A DNA stretch of 64,000 nucleotides from Falsihalocynthiibacter halioticoli (GCF_025802015.1 NZ_JAOYFC010000002.1:1-64000), one strand, 5' to 3'; positions 27,025 through 36,550 are shown, counted from the first letter of the stretch. The notes: generated from the sequence alone by a model not told the origin. Numbers and translations: made by a program.

Positions 27025-28377
27025 ATGCAACCTCCGAAAGACACAGCAGCCGTGCAATATTCGGTGGTCATTATCGACGACGACCGCGAGATGCGGGAAA
27101 GCCTGAGCCATCTTTTGGAGCGCGCGGGATGGGTAACACAGAGCTTCTTCAAAGGCCGTGATGCGCTCAACCATATTGGACGCCAGCCGCCTGATGTTAT
27201 CCTGAGCGACGTGCGTATGCCGACCATGAGCGGGATCGAAATCTTGCACGAGGTCAGACAATTTGATGGCCCTCCTGTTGTGCTCATCTCTGCACATGGC
27301 GATATCCCGATGGCAGTTTCGGCGATGCAAGATGGCGCCTATACCTTCCTTGAGAAACCCTTTGACCCACGCCGCCTTTTGACCGCCCTCACCCATGCCG
27401 CCGAGCAAAACCGACTGGCCGCGCGCGCTGCACGATTGGGCGAGCGGTTGCGAAATCTTTCGGGACTGGATCGCATCCTGCTTGGTCAAACGCCCCAAAT
27501 TCAAACTCTCCGCGAAGAGCTTCTGGATTTGGCCGACATTGACGCACCGATCCTGCTACAGGGAGAAACCGGCACGGGCAAAGACCTTGTGGCGCGTGCG
27601 CTGCATGACCTATCCCACCGTGCAGACGGGCCGTTTGTAGCCCTGTCCTGCGCGACTTTGCCGAATGATCACTTTGAGGCAACCCTATTTGGAACAAGCG
27701 AAGAACCTGGTGTTCTGGAGAAAACCAGCGGGGGCAGTCTGTTTCTTGACGAGATGGCAAGCTGCCCCCCTGAAGCGCAAGCCAAACTTCTCCGCGTTCT
27801 TGAAACGAAGGAGTATATGCGCCTCGGAAGCACTGAAGTTCTCCATGCCGATGTGCGGCTGATCTCCGCAAGCAACAGCGACCTTGAACAAGCCGTCGCC
27901 GAAGGTGAATTCCGTCGCGACCTGCTGTATCGCATCAACACTTTGGTCGTCGACCTTCCTCCGCTTCGTCATCGCAAAGACGACCTTGCATTGTTGTTCC
28001 GCCATTTCACCGGAGAATGCGCGCGCACCTATGACATGCAAGCCCCAGATCCAAGTCAGGACGATCTAACACATCTCTTGGCCCACGATTGGCCAGGGAA
28101 CGTGCGCGAGCTGCGCCAAGTTGCGGAACGTTGGGTGCTGTCTTCGCGCCGCGGCATTCCAAGCGTCGCGGCGGCCTTGCGTCTTGATGACCCAGACCAG
28201 CAGACGCCAAAATCACTGCGGGCTGCTGTTGCTGCACTTGAACGGCAAATTATTTCCCAAGCACTGGTCGCGCACGAAGGGCGGATGGACGAAACAGCCG
28301 AGCATCTGGGAATTGGACGCCGTACACTCAATGAAAAGATCGTAAAACTCGGGCTCGACAAAGACGCTCTGCTCTGA
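27025..28377 (+). CDS. dctD: DctD-like response regulator without the GAFTGA loop
   Basis: A 450-residue NtrC-family regulator. The receiver domain has Asp62 in LSDVRMPTMSG; the AAA+ domain has Walker A GETGTGKD and Walker B GGSLFLDEM, with the sensor Arg region EFRRDLLYRIN; a Fis-type helix-turn-helix (MDETAEHLGIGRRTLNEKI) ends it. The stretch that should hold the sigma-54 contact motif GAFTGA reads TLFGTSEEPGVLEKTSGG instead, so the motif is deleted. It is probably unable to activate sigma-54 promoters. It follows dctB by one base and precedes dctP, its likely target. Confidence 0.88.
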   Translation: MQPPKDTAAVQYSVVIIDDDREMRESLSHLLERAGWVTQSFFKGRDALNHIGRQPPDVILSDVRMPTMSGIEILHEVRQFDGPPVVLISAHGDIPMAVSAMQDGAYTFLEKPFDPRRLLTALTHAAEQNRLAARAARLGERLRNLSGLDRILLGQTPQIQTLREELLDLADIDAPILLQGETGTGKDLVARALHDLSHRADGPFVALSCATLPNDHFEATLFGTSEEPGVLEKTSGGSLFLDEMASCPPEAQAKLLRVLETKEYMRLGSTEVLHADVRLISASNSDLEQAVAEGEFRRDLLYRINTLVVDLPPLRHRKDDLALLFRHFTGECARTYDMQAPDPSQDDLTHLLAHDWPGNVRELRQVAERWVLSSRRGIPSVAAALRLDDPDQQTPKSLRAAVAALERQIISQALVAHEGRMDETAEHLGIGRRTLNEKIVKLGLDKDALL

Positions 28378-28395
28378 AAATTGCGGCCATTTTGA

Positions 28396-28415
28396 CCCTG
28401 CGGATTTCCGCAGGG
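28396..28415. promoter_or_regulatory. Perfect palindrome upstream of dctP
   Basis: CCCTGCGG and CCGCAGGG (8-base arms) flank ATTT, 102 bases before the dctP start and 18 bases after the dctD stop. No T run follows on the plus strand, so an operator (for DctD) is as likely as a terminator. A half copy (TTGCGGCCATTTTGAC) is just before it. Confidence 0.5.
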
Positions 28416-28516
28416 CAGCACTACATACCCATGCAAATAAATTCATTGGGCGGACTTCAGAATTCATTTACCTTCTCGACATTCGTCAAACATGACGCAG
28501 TTTCAGGGAGGAATTC

Positions 28517-29518
28517 ATGACTATTCTCACTAAATCGGCCATTGCCGCCGTAACGCTTGCCTTTGCCACAGAAGCCGTTGCAACCGAGTGGAGCGTATCG
28601 CTCTGGGGTAAGCGCCGCGCCTTCACAGAGCATGTTGAAAAGCTCGCCGAGCTTGTTAGCGAAAAGACCAACGGAGAATTCACGCTGAATATTTCCTACG
28701 GCGGTCTTTCAAAGAACACAGAAAACCTTGACGGTATCTCGATCGGTGCATTTGAAATGGCACAGTTCTGTGCGGGGTATCACCGCGATAAGAACCCGTC
28801 GATCACAGTACTGGAACTGCCGTTCCTCGGTGTGCAGTCTCTCGAGCAAGAACGCGCCCTGAGCCAAGCGCTCTATCAACACCCCGCCGTAGTCGAAGAT
28901 CTGGCCCGTTGGAACGCCACGCTCCTGATGCCGTCGCCACTACCGCAGTATAACCTTGTTGGTGTGGGTGATGCGCCTAAAACACTCGCCGACTTCGAAG
29001 GCATGACCGTACGCGCAACTGGCGGGATCGGCGATGCGATGGCTGGTGTCGGTGCGGTTCCGACCTCGATGTCTGCGACCGAAGTGCGTCAAGCACTCGA
29101 TAGCGGCGTGATGAAAGCTGTCTCTTTTGCCCCGCATGCGCATATGTCCTTCGGTACAATCGAAACGGGCAACTGGTGGACAACCAACCTCAACCCCGGC
29201 ACCGTAAACTGCCCCGTTGTGGTGAACACCGATGCTCTTGAAATGCTGTCCGACAGCGAACGCGAAGCACTCCTTAGCTCTGTCGACGAAGCGCTCGATT
29301 ACTACATCGAATTCTACAACGACAAGACTATGTCTGCGTGGGGCCCTGCGCTTGACGAAAAGGGCATTGAGCGCGTGACATATTCCGATGAGGAAATTGC
29401 CGCGTTCAAAGAAAAGGTTGCTGGCCCAACTGCTGCGAAGTGGGTTGAGGACAACACCGCCAAAGGCCTTCCTGCCCAAGACCTGCTTGATTTCGTTCAA
29501 GGCGAATTGGCGAAGTAA
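28517..29518 (+). CDS. dctP: TRAP transporter substrate-binding protein (DctP family)
   Basis: A 333-residue periplasmic solute-binding protein with a Sec signal peptide (about residues 1-22, ending AVAT). The DctP fold is shown by ISYGGLSKNTENLDGISIGAFEM, the carboxylate-binding Arg in FEGMTVRATGG, and GVMKAVSFAPHAHMSFG. It captures an organic acid for DctQM; the exact ligand cannot be read. The start has the strong ribosome site AGGGAGG. A hairpin separates it from dctQ, consistent with the higher expression usually needed for the binding protein. Confidence 0.9.
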   Translation: MTILTKSAIAAVTLAFATEAVATEWSVSLWGKRRAFTEHVEKLAELVSEKTNGEFTLNISYGGLSKNTENLDGISIGAFEMAQFCAGYHRDKNPSITVLELPFLGVQSLEQERALSQALYQHPAVVEDLARWNATLLMPSPLPQYNLVGVGDAPKTLADFEGMTVRATGGIGDAMAGVGAVPTSMSATEVRQALDSGVMKAVSFAPHAHMSFGTIETGNWWTTNLNPGTVNCPVVVNTDALEMLSDSEREALLSSVDEALDYYIEFYNDKTMSAWGPALDEKGIERVTYSDEEIAAFKEKVAGPTAAKWVEDNTAKGLPAQDLLDFVQGELAK

Positions 29519-29533
29519 GCCACTCTAAATCAT

Positions 29534-29571
29534 AACCGCCGCGTCTCTTACTGACGCGGCGGTTTTCTCTT
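29534..29571 (+). terminator. Partial terminator between dctP and dctQ
   Basis: AACCGCCGCGTC (29534-29545) pairs with GACGCGGCGGTT (29553-29564), a 12-base stem with 7-base loop, followed by TTCTCTT. It likely reduces read-through from dctP into dctQM. Confidence 0.8.
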
Positions 29572-29588
29572 CTCGCACCGGAGGCATT

Positions 29589-30254
29589 ATGGCGGGATCA
29601 TCCACAGTCTTGTCTGACGACACGCTGCTAAGCCGCATCGACAGACGTTTGTATTCACTCGAACAAGTCCTATCCCTCGTCAGCGGCCTTGCGGTTTTCT
29701 CGCTGATGATCCTTGCGGTCATATCGGTTTCGGGGCGCAATTTCTTTAACGTCCCCCTGCCCGGCTATGTGGATTGGATCGAACAAGCCATGCCGCTAAT
29801 CGCTTTTATGGGTGTCGCTTATACACAACGTGATGGCGGCCATATCCGTATGGACATCCTCGTCGGACGCCTGAAGGGCCGTGCGCTCTGGGCAGCGGAA
29901 TTCATCACCACATTGGCAATGATCGTGCTGATTGCCCTGTTGATTTGGGGCACATTCTCGCATTTCCAGCGCGCCTTTGATTTTAACGCGCCGCTCTGGA
30001 GCCGCGATAGCTCAATGGATATCGCGCTGCCGCTTTGGCCCGCAAAACTTCTGGCGCCTGTTGCATTCTCTGTGTTGCTGCTGCGTCTGTGCCTACAGCT
30101 TTGGGGCTATGGCCGCGCATTTCTAAGCGGTGCAGAGTCGCCCGTTGCTGTCCCTCTAATCCAATCAGCCGCCGAACAGGCCCAAGCCGAAGCGGAGCAC
30201 GTCTCCGGAAGTCCCGTTGACGCACCAGAAGACACCCAAAAGGAGACACACTAA
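29589..30254 (+). CDS. dctQ: TRAP transporter small permease (DctQ family)
   Basis: A 221-residue inner-membrane protein with four membrane segments (about residues 30-50, 65-83, 107-128 and 148-170). The family pattern GRNFFNVPLPGYVDWIEQAMPLIAFMGVAYTQRDGGHIRMDI is clear. It has an alanine- and glutamate-rich cytoplasmic tail. It forms the membrane complex with DctM, whose ATG overlaps its stop codon as TAATG. Confidence 0.92.
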   Translation: MAGSSTVLSDDTLLSRIDRRLYSLEQVLSLVSGLAVFSLMILAVISVSGRNFFNVPLPGYVDWIEQAMPLIAFMGVAYTQRDGGHIRMDILVGRLKGRALWAAEFITTLAMIVLIALLIWGTFSHFQRAFDFNAPLWSRDSSMDIALPLWPAKLLAPVAFSVLLLRLCLQLWGYGRAFLSGAESPVAVPLIQSAAEQAQAEAEHVSGSPVDAPEDTQKETH

Positions 30255-31654
30255 TGGAACCCATCGATATCGGGATTGCCGTCTCTGCGGGCATGCTGGT
30301 GCTTGTTTTGCTTGGGATGCGCGTTGCATTTGCCGCCGGCCTTGCCGGACTTGTGGGGCTTATCTGGATTTTCTGGGCAAAGGCCGGATATGACCCAAGC
30401 CGTTTTGGCAAGGCGCTGACCATTGCGGTCAAAACCGCAGGCCAAGTTCCCCACTCCAAGGTGAGTTCTCAGGCGCTATCTCTCATTCCGACCTTCATCC
30501 TTATTGGCTACCTCGCCTATTACGCAGGGCTGACCCGCGCATTGTTTGATGCGGCCAAGAAATGGGTTGGCTGGCTTCCGGGCGGGCTTGCAGTTTCGAC
30601 CGTATTCGCGACAGCTGGCTTTGCTGCGGTGTCTGGCGCATCAGTTGCCACATCAGCAGTATTTGCGAGGATCGCGATCCCCGAGATGCTCAAAATCGGC
30701 TATGACAAGAAATTTGCCGCTGGTGTTGTTGCCGCGGGTGGTACGCTGGCGTCGCTTATTCCGCCTTCAGCCATTTTGGTGATCTATGCGATTATCGTAG
30801 AGCAGGACGTGGGCAAGCTTCTTTTGGCTGGCTTTGTTCCAGGTGCCGTATCGGCTTTGATCTATGGCGGGTTGATTGTTGGTATGGCGCTTGTCATCCC
30901 CAACTTTGGCCCACCCGTACGCGGCTTCACGTGGGGCGAGCGGCTCAAGGCGTTGCCACCGGCTTTGCCGATTGTCTTTGTGGTGCTGATTATCATCCTC
31001 TTTATTTACAACCCCTTTGGCGGTGACGCTTGGGGCACGCCCACAGAGGGCGGCGCGCTTGGGGCCTTCGTTGTGTTCCTCATGGCGCTGTACAAAGGGA
31101 TGCGTTGGGCTCAGCTCAAAGACGCGCTGCTAGAAACGGCCAAGCTTGCGGTGATGATCTTCACGATCATCTGGGGCGTGCTGATCTATGTACGGTTCCT
31201 TGGCTTCGCGGATCTTCCGGGCGCCTTCTCGGACTGGATCACCAGCCTTGACCAATCGCCAATGCTGACGCTTGTCCTGATCCTGCTGGCCTATGCCGTG
31301 CTCGGAATGTTCATGGATGCGATTGGTATGCTGCTTCTGACGCTACCCGTGGTTTATCCGGCGGTCATGGCGCTCAATGGCGGCGAGATGGTATCGGCGG
31401 CGGACTCTGCCTTCGGCATGTCCGGCCCGATGTGCGCGATCTGGTTTGGTATCCTTGTGGTGAAAATGGCGGAGTTCTGTTTGATCACGCCCCCCATCGG
31501 CCTCAACTGCTTTGTGGTGGCTGGCGTGCGCGATGACCTGACAGTTCAAGACGTGTTCAAGGGTGTCACACCGTTCTTCATCGCCGATGCGGTGACAATC
31601 GCGACACTCGTAGCCTTCCCGAGCATTGTCCTCTGGCTACCCTCACTGGTCTAA
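30254..31654 (+). CDS. dctM: TRAP transporter large permease (DctM family)
   Basis: A 466-residue, about 12-helix permease that couples organic-acid uptake to Na+ or H+ flow. Signatures include SQALSLIPTFILIGYLAYYAG, the hairpin-loop sequence ATAGFAAVSGASVATSAVFARI, and AGGTLASLIPPSAILVIYAIIVE, with LITPPIGLNCFVVAGV near the C-terminus. It is the last gene of the dct cluster; the agl operon converges on it. Confidence 0.94.
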   Translation: MEPIDIGIAVSAGMLVLVLLGMRVAFAAGLAGLVGLIWIFWAKAGYDPSRFGKALTIAVKTAGQVPHSKVSSQALSLIPTFILIGYLAYYAGLTRALFDAAKKWVGWLPGGLAVSTVFATAGFAAVSGASVATSAVFARIAIPEMLKIGYDKKFAAGVVAAGGTLASLIPPSAILVIYAIIVEQDVGKLLLAGFVPGAVSALIYGGLIVGMALVIPNFGPPVRGFTWGERLKALPPALPIVFVVLIIILFIYNPFGGDAWGTPTEGGALGAFVVFLMALYKGMRWAQLKDALLETAKLAVMIFTIIWGVLIYVRFLGFADLPGAFSDWITSLDQSPMLTLVLILLAYAVLGMFMDAIGMLLLTLPVVYPAVMALNGGEMVSAADSAFGMSGPMCAIWFGILVVKMAEFCLITPPIGLNCFVVAGVRDDLTVQDVFKGVTPFFIADAVTIATLVAFPSIVLWLPSLV

Positions 31655-31661
31655 GAAAATT

Positions 31662-31681
31662 GCGGAGCCTTCGGGCTCCGC
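31662..31681 (-). terminator. Terminator after aglK
   Basis: GCGGAGCC and GGCTCCGC form an 8-base stem with TTCG loop. On the minus strand it is followed by AATTTTCTT, so it ends the agl operon; on the plus strand there is no T run. Confidence 0.8.
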
Positions 31682-31689
31682 ATCGTCGC

Positions 31690-32775
31690 TTAGCGATAGA
31701 GAAGCGATTGCCCATCGGCAAAAATATGCACTTTTTCCGCTGGCGCCGTAAGCGAAACTGTTTCGCCCTTTGCCGTCGCGTGAATGCCCGGAAGCTTTGC
31801 GATAACCGCCTCCGAGCGCGTGCCTTTCTCAAAGTATAGCAACGTGACTTCGCCCAAAGCCTCGGTAATTTCGACCTTCGCCTGATAGAGCGGCGTTCCA
31901 TCTGTCACGACCAAATCCTCGGGTCGCACACCAATGTTCACGTGTGTACCAAGGTCCGATGCAACGGTTGGCACTTTGGAGCGCGCAACCCCGCCCCCTT
32001 CAAGAGCAACAACAGTCTCCGCACCCGTTTCGATAACTTCACCCGCAATCAGGTTCATCGCAGGAGAGCCGATAAACTGGGCCACAAACTCGTTCTCTGG
32101 CTTTTCATAAAGCTCGAGCGGCGTTCCGACCTGTGCGATCCCTTTGTTGGCCAGAACCACAATCCTCGAAGCAAGCGTCATGGCCTCAACCTGATCATGG
32201 GTCACATAAACCATCGTGCTTTCGGGCATGGCTTCCTTGAGCTGCGCAATCTCGATCCGCGTGGCCACCCGTAAGGCGGCATCAAGGTTCGAGAGTGGCT
32301 CGTCAAACAGGTAGATTTTTGGATCACGAACAATCGCGCGCCCGATAGCCACCCTCTGTCGCTGACCACCAGAAAGCGCCTTGGGCAAACGATCAAGATA
32401 CTCGGTCAGTTGTAGCTTCGCTGCGGCGTCATTGACCGCTTTCTCGATCTCGGCCTTGGGCATTTTCGCAATGTTGAGAGCAAAGGCCATGTTATCGCGC
32501 ACGGTCATATGCGGATACAGCGCGTAGGATTGAAAAACCATCGCGATCCCGCGCTGCGCGGGCGGGACATCATTCATCTTCACGTCATCAATCGCCAATG
32601 TACCGTCGGTGATGCGTTCCAACCCTGCGATCATCCGCAACAAAGTGGACTTCCCGCAGCCAGATGGGCCAACGAACACAACCAACTCGCCCTCGTTGAT
32701 TTCGAGATTAATATCCTTGAGGACAGTGACATCGCCATAAGCTTTGGCCACATTTGTAAGTTTTAGATTTGCCAT
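31690..32775 (-). CDS. aglK: Sugar ABC transporter ATPase (UgpC/AglK type)
   Basis: A 361-residue cytoplasmic ATPase that powers alpha-glucoside import with AglEFG. Walker A is GPSGCGKST, the signature is LSGGQRQRVAIGRA, Walker B is IYLFDEPLSNLDA, and a C-terminal OB-type regulatory domain with the NIGVRPEDLVV motif marks the UgpC/MalK group. It is the last gene of aglEFGAK. MalK-type ATPases can serve several sugar systems; position makes the agl system its main partner. Confidence 0.92.
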   Translation of the reverse strand: MANLKLTNVAKAYGDVTVLKDINLEINEGELVVFVGPSGCGKSTLLRMIAGLERITDGTLAIDDVKMNDVPPAQRGIAMVFQSYALYPHMTVRDNMAFALNIAKMPKAEIEKAVNDAAAKLQLTEYLDRLPKALSGGQRQRVAIGRAIVRDPKIYLFDEPLSNLDAALRVATRIEIAQLKEAMPESTMVYVTHDQVEAMTLASRIVVLANKGIAQVGTPLELYEKPENEFVAQFIGSPAMNLIAGEVIETGAETVVALEGGGVARSKVPTVASDLGTHVNIGVRPEDLVVTDGTPLYQAKVEITEALGEVTLLYFEKGTRSEAVIAKLPGIHATAKGETVSLTAPAEKVHIFADGQSLLYR

Positions 32776-32784
32776 CTGCCGCTC

Positions 32785-34425
32785 CTAACCCTTTGATTTT
32801 TCTTTTGTTACACGACGAAATATCGCCCCTTGCCACGGAGCAAGCTCATTGCCCTGTGCAAGGCCAAGCGCGTTGCCGAGCGGCTCCCAACCGGTCACGT
32901 CCATCGGTACATCGGCCGCTTCGCCAGAAAGATTGAACACGCAGAGAAGATGCGCGTCATCTGATTTCCGCTCAAAACTCAGCACATTTCCGGTTGCGCG
33001 AAGATTGGCGTGATCACCAGTTGCCAAAACCGGATGCGCCTTACGGAATGCCAAGGCAGCGCGGTAGAAAGCCAGCAATGACTCTTCAACAGCTTCTTGG
33101 TCCTCAACCGACTGGCGGAGGTGTTCTGGCGCCACGGGAAGCCATGGCTTTCCTTGCGAGAACCCTGCGTTCTGGTTCGTTCTCTCCCATACCATCGGAG
33201 TGCGACATCCATCGCGTCCTTTGAACTCCGGCCAAAACTCGATGCCATAAGGATCTTGCAGATCGTCAAAGGCCACATCGGCTTCCTGTAACCCCAACTC
33301 TTCGCCCTGATACAGGCACACAGACCCGCGCAACGACAGGAGCAACAACGCAAACAGGCGCTGCGCCTCTGGTGAAAGGTTCCAACGTGTCGCGTGGCGC
33401 ACAACATCATGGTTCGAGAAGGCCCAACACGGCCATCCATCGCTTGCAACCGCATCAACCTGCGTCAAAACTTCGACGACCCGCGCTGCGGTCAACGGTG
33501 CATTGGCAAGGAATTCGAATGCATAGCACATTTGCACGAGGTCATCCCCACGCGTGTACTGCCCCATGATCTCCAATCCGCGCTGAGCGTCGCCAACCTC
33601 TCCAACCGCTGCTGCACCATACTCATTCAATACGGACCTAAATTTCCTAAGAAATTCAATGTTTTCGGGCTGGTTCTTTGAGTAGATATGCTCTTGGTGA
33701 TTGTAAGGATTGACCGAAGGCGCGATGGTATCATTTCGCTTCTCTGGTGGAAGCGCAGGATTGTCGCGCAACTCTTTGTCTGCAAAATAGAAATTGATGG
33801 TATCAAGCCGAAACCCGTCAACCCCGCGCTTCAACCAAAACCGCGCCACGTCCAACAGCGCTTCTTGTACCTCTGGCTCATGGAAATTGAGGTCGGGCTG
33901 GGTGCTTAAGAAGTTGTGCAGGTAATACTGGCATCTCCGTGAATCCCATGTCCAAGCTGGGCCACCAAATATAGAGAGCCAATTGTTCGGCGGCGTACCA
34001 TCCGGCTTTGGATCTGCCCATACAAACCAATTTGATTTAGCATTATCAAGGGATTGACGGCTCTCCTTAAACCAATCGTGCTGATCGGATGTATGCGACA
34101 AAACAAGATCAATCATCACCCGAAGCCCGAGCCCGTGCGCTTTGGCAACGAGTGCATCGAAATCTGCCAACGTTCCAAACATCGGATCGACATCGCGGTA
34201 ATCGCTGACATCATAGCCAAAGTCCTTCATCGGTGATTTGAAAAACGGCGAAATCCAAATCGCATCCGCACCGAGTTTCGCAACATAATCAAGCCGTTGA
34301 ATGATGCCTTTAAGATCGCCGATCCCATCCCCAGAGCTGTCCTGGAAACTGCGCGGGTAGATTTGATAGATCACCGCACCGCGCCACCAATCCGGATCCA
34401 TTGGCAGAGAATTCATAGTTGCCAT
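32785..34425 (-). CDS. aglA: GH13 alpha-glucosidase
   Basis: A 546-residue cytoplasmic glycoside hydrolase that splits imported alpha-glucosides to glucose. The GH13 regions are visible: VMIDLVLSHTSDQH (region I), GVDGFRLDTINF with nucleophile Asp208, AVGEVGD with acid/base Glu276, and FSNHDVVR with His339-Asp340. There is no signal peptide, matching a substrate brought in by AglEFGK. The start is ATG 34425, two bases after the aglG stop; a second ATG (MNSLPMDP) lies three codons in. Confidence 0.93.
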   Translation of the reverse strand: MATMNSLPMDPDWWRGAVIYQIYPRSFQDSSGDGIGDLKGIIQRLDYVAKLGADAIWISPFFKSPMKDFGYDVSDYRDVDPMFGTLADFDALVAKAHGLGLRVMIDLVLSHTSDQHDWFKESRQSLDNAKSNWFVWADPKPDGTPPNNWLSIFGGPAWTWDSRRCQYYLHNFLSTQPDLNFHEPEVQEALLDVARFWLKRGVDGFRLDTINFYFADKELRDNPALPPEKRNDTIAPSVNPYNHQEHIYSKNQPENIEFLRKFRSVLNEYGAAAVGEVGDAQRGLEIMGQYTRGDDLVQMCYAFEFLANAPLTAARVVEVLTQVDAVASDGWPCWAFSNHDVVRHATRWNLSPEAQRLFALLLLSLRGSVCLYQGEELGLQEADVAFDDLQDPYGIEFWPEFKGRDGCRTPMVWERTNQNAGFSQGKPWLPVAPEHLRQSVEDQEAVEESLLAFYRAALAFRKAHPVLATGDHANLRATGNVLSFERKSDDAHLLCVFNLSGEAADVPMDVTGWEPLGNALGLAQGNELAPWQGAIFRRVTKEKSKG

Positions 34426-34427
34426 CT

Positions 34428-35561
34428 CTAGCCCCCTTTAACCGAGCCGGACAACAATCCGCGCACGAGATATTTCTGTAAGCCGAAAAATACGAGAAGC
34501 GGCACCGCGATCGACACAAACGCGCTGGCCGCAAGAATTTCCCAATCGCCGCCACGACTGCCAAGCAATTCACGCAAGCGCCCTGTCATAACAAGCTGGT
34601 CCTCGTTGTTACCAAGGAACACAGTCGCGACAAGCAGGTCATTCCATACCCAAAGAAACTGGAAAATTGCAAAGCTCGCGAGCGCGGGAAATGACAGCGG
34701 TAGCACAATTTTGCGGAAAATCTCAAAATCAGTCGCGCCGTCGACGCGTGCACTCTCTATGATTTCGCGCGGCAAACCAGCGATGTAGTTGCGCAAGAGA
34801 TAAATCGCCAAGGGCAACCCAAACCCTGTATGCGCAAGCCAAATCCCGAGGTAGTCTTTGCCAATACCTATTTCGTTATGCAGTCGAAGCAACGGTATAA
34901 GCGCCATCTGCAACGGCACAACCAAGAGGCCAACAACCGTTGCGATCAGCAACGCACGACCGGGAAACTCCATCCACGCCAATGCATAGGCCGCAAAGGC
35001 CGCTACGAGTATCGGGATGATCGTTGCCGGAATGGTTACCGTAAAAGTATTGATGAAGCTTTTGCCAATACCCTCTGAAAACAACACGTTACGGTAGTTA
35101 TCTAAGGTGAATTTCGGCGCCTCCATGGAGGTTACAAATATGCGCGTTCCACGGCTACCTTCTGGCTGCTCGGCAGAGACAATTCGATACGCCCCGTCTT
35201 GTTGAACGGTAATGAAAGCGCCTCGCCGCTCAGCGGTATCACCTGGAGTAAATTCAGTCGGACGATTGGCGTTTATTCCGAAGGCCGTGATTTCGGCAGG
35301 ACCGTCAAAGAGGTTGCCTTCAATCACCCATCCATCAGGTGTTTCAATCGCTTCTGACGGGCTTGCGCCGCGCAGTGTTAGGTTTCGTTCGCTCGATGAC
35401 AGCGCTGTCCACCAACCAGAAGTCGAGATTTGATCACGGTCACGGAACGAACTGACCAACAACCCAAATGTCGGAATTGTCCAAAGTAAAACAAGCACTA
35501 AGACGGCGATGTTAACAGCCCATGTGAGCCGCGATTTGACGCCAGCAATGTTATCCATCAC
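34428..35561 (-). CDS. aglG: Alpha-glucoside ABC permease AglG
   Basis: A 377-residue inner-membrane permease of the MalG type. The first helix (about 12-33) is followed by a large periplasmic insertion of about 130 residues (to about 155), which is a normal AglG feature, then five more helices. The EAA loop that contacts the ATPase reads REIIESARVDGATDFEIFRKIVLP. It overlaps the aglF stop by four bases. Confidence 0.92.
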   Translation of the reverse strand: MMDNIAGVKSRLTWAVNIAVLVLVLLWTIPTFGLLVSSFRDRDQISTSGWWTALSSSERNLTLRGASPSEAIETPDGWVIEGNLFDGPAEITAFGINANRPTEFTPGDTAERRGAFITVQQDGAYRIVSAEQPEGSRGTRIFVTSMEAPKFTLDNYRNVLFSEGIGKSFINTFTVTIPATIIPILVAAFAAYALAWMEFPGRALLIATVVGLLVVPLQMALIPLLRLHNEIGIGKDYLGIWLAHTGFGLPLAIYLLRNYIAGLPREIIESARVDGATDFEIFRKIVLPLSFPALASFAIFQFLWVWNDLLVATVFLGNNEDQLVMTGRLRELLGSRGGDWEILAASAFVSIAVPLLVFFGLQKYLVRGLLSGSVKGG

Positions 35562-36550
35562 ACCATCTCCCGTCGTGCGTTGCGAATATTCCAGACCATG
35601 ATTGGTGTGACGAGCAGCATGATAACCAGCGCGACAGTTGACGCGCGCCCGATATCAAGGCCACGGAACATCCAGTCAAACATCAGGTTCGCCAAAACCT
35701 GACTGCCCCATTGTCCGTTGGTCATGGCCAAAACGATGTCAAACACCTTGAGAACAAGGATGGTGATCGTGGTCCAAACCACGGCAATTGTGCCCCAGAT
35801 CTGTGGAACCTTGATTTTCCAGAATATTTGGAAAGGGTTGGCACCGTCGAGAATAGCGGCCTCGATCGTTTCCTCAGAAATACCGCGCAGCGCGGCAGAG
35901 AGGATTACCATAGCAAAGCCTGTTTGAATCCAGATGAGGATGGCCATCAGGAAGAATGAGTTCCAGAACGGCACGGTAATCCATGCCTGAGGGGCACCGC
36001 CGAAATAGGTGACGATTGCGTTCAATAGCCCGATCTGGGCCTCACCCTCGGCGCGATAATCATAGACGAATTTCCAAATCACCGAGGCCCCGACAAATGA
36101 GATCGCCATCGGCATAAAGATCAATGATTTAGCAAAGTTACCCCACTTAATTCGATCAGTAAGTGCGGCTGCGATCAACCCGAAAAACGTGGAGCCTGCA
36201 GGAACAACAATGAGCCATAACATATTGTTTTTCATGGATTCTGCGAACTTTTCATCAGAGAGAAGCCATGCGTAGTTGCCACCCCCGATAAATTCGTCTC
36301 CGTCAGAGCCGTGAAACGACAACCAAACCGAAATAACGACCGGGTAAAGCAGGTACATTGTCAGCAAGAACAATGCTGGAAACATGAAGAGCCAAGGCCG
36401 GATACGCGCGGCGCGGTTGATGTTACGCCCCGCGTTTGGGCCTTTTGCCGGATAGATCCGGTCGAGGATCATATTCGATAGGAAAAAGTAGAGAACGCAA
36501 CCAAACACCCCGATAACGACGGTGAAAAGCGCCCAGAATAGCTGTTCCAT
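35558..36550 (-). CDS. aglF: Alpha-glucoside ABC permease AglF
   Basis: A 330-residue MalF-type permease with an extra N-terminal helix (about 5-30), then a cytoplasmic basic segment (RNINRAARIRPW) and six helices. The EAA loop is EETIEAAILDGANPFQIFWKI. It pairs with AglG to form the import channel. It follows aglE after 61 bases, with no strong terminator between them, in line with the binding protein leading the operon. Confidence 0.92.
   Translation of the reverse strand: MEQLFWALFTVVIGVFGCVLYFFLSNMILDRIYPAKGPNAGRNINRAARIRPWLFMFPALFLLTMYLLYPVVISVWLSFHGSDGDEFIGGGNYAWLLSDEKFAESMKNNMLWLIVVPAGSTFFGLIAAALTDRIKWGNFAKSLIFMPMAISFVGASVIWKFVYDYRAEGEAQIGLLNAIVTYFGGAPQAWITVPFWNSFFLMAILIWIQTGFAMVILSAALRGISEETIEAAILDGANPFQIFWKIKVPQIWGTIAVVWTTITILVLKVFDIVLAMTNGQWGSQVLANLMFDWMFRGLDIGRASTVALVIMLLVTPIMVWNIRNARREMV

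Noticed and set aside
28517..29518. Sigma-54 promoter before dctP
   Set aside because: DctD systems often use one, but no TGGCAC-N4-TTGC-like sequence is present in 28378-28516.
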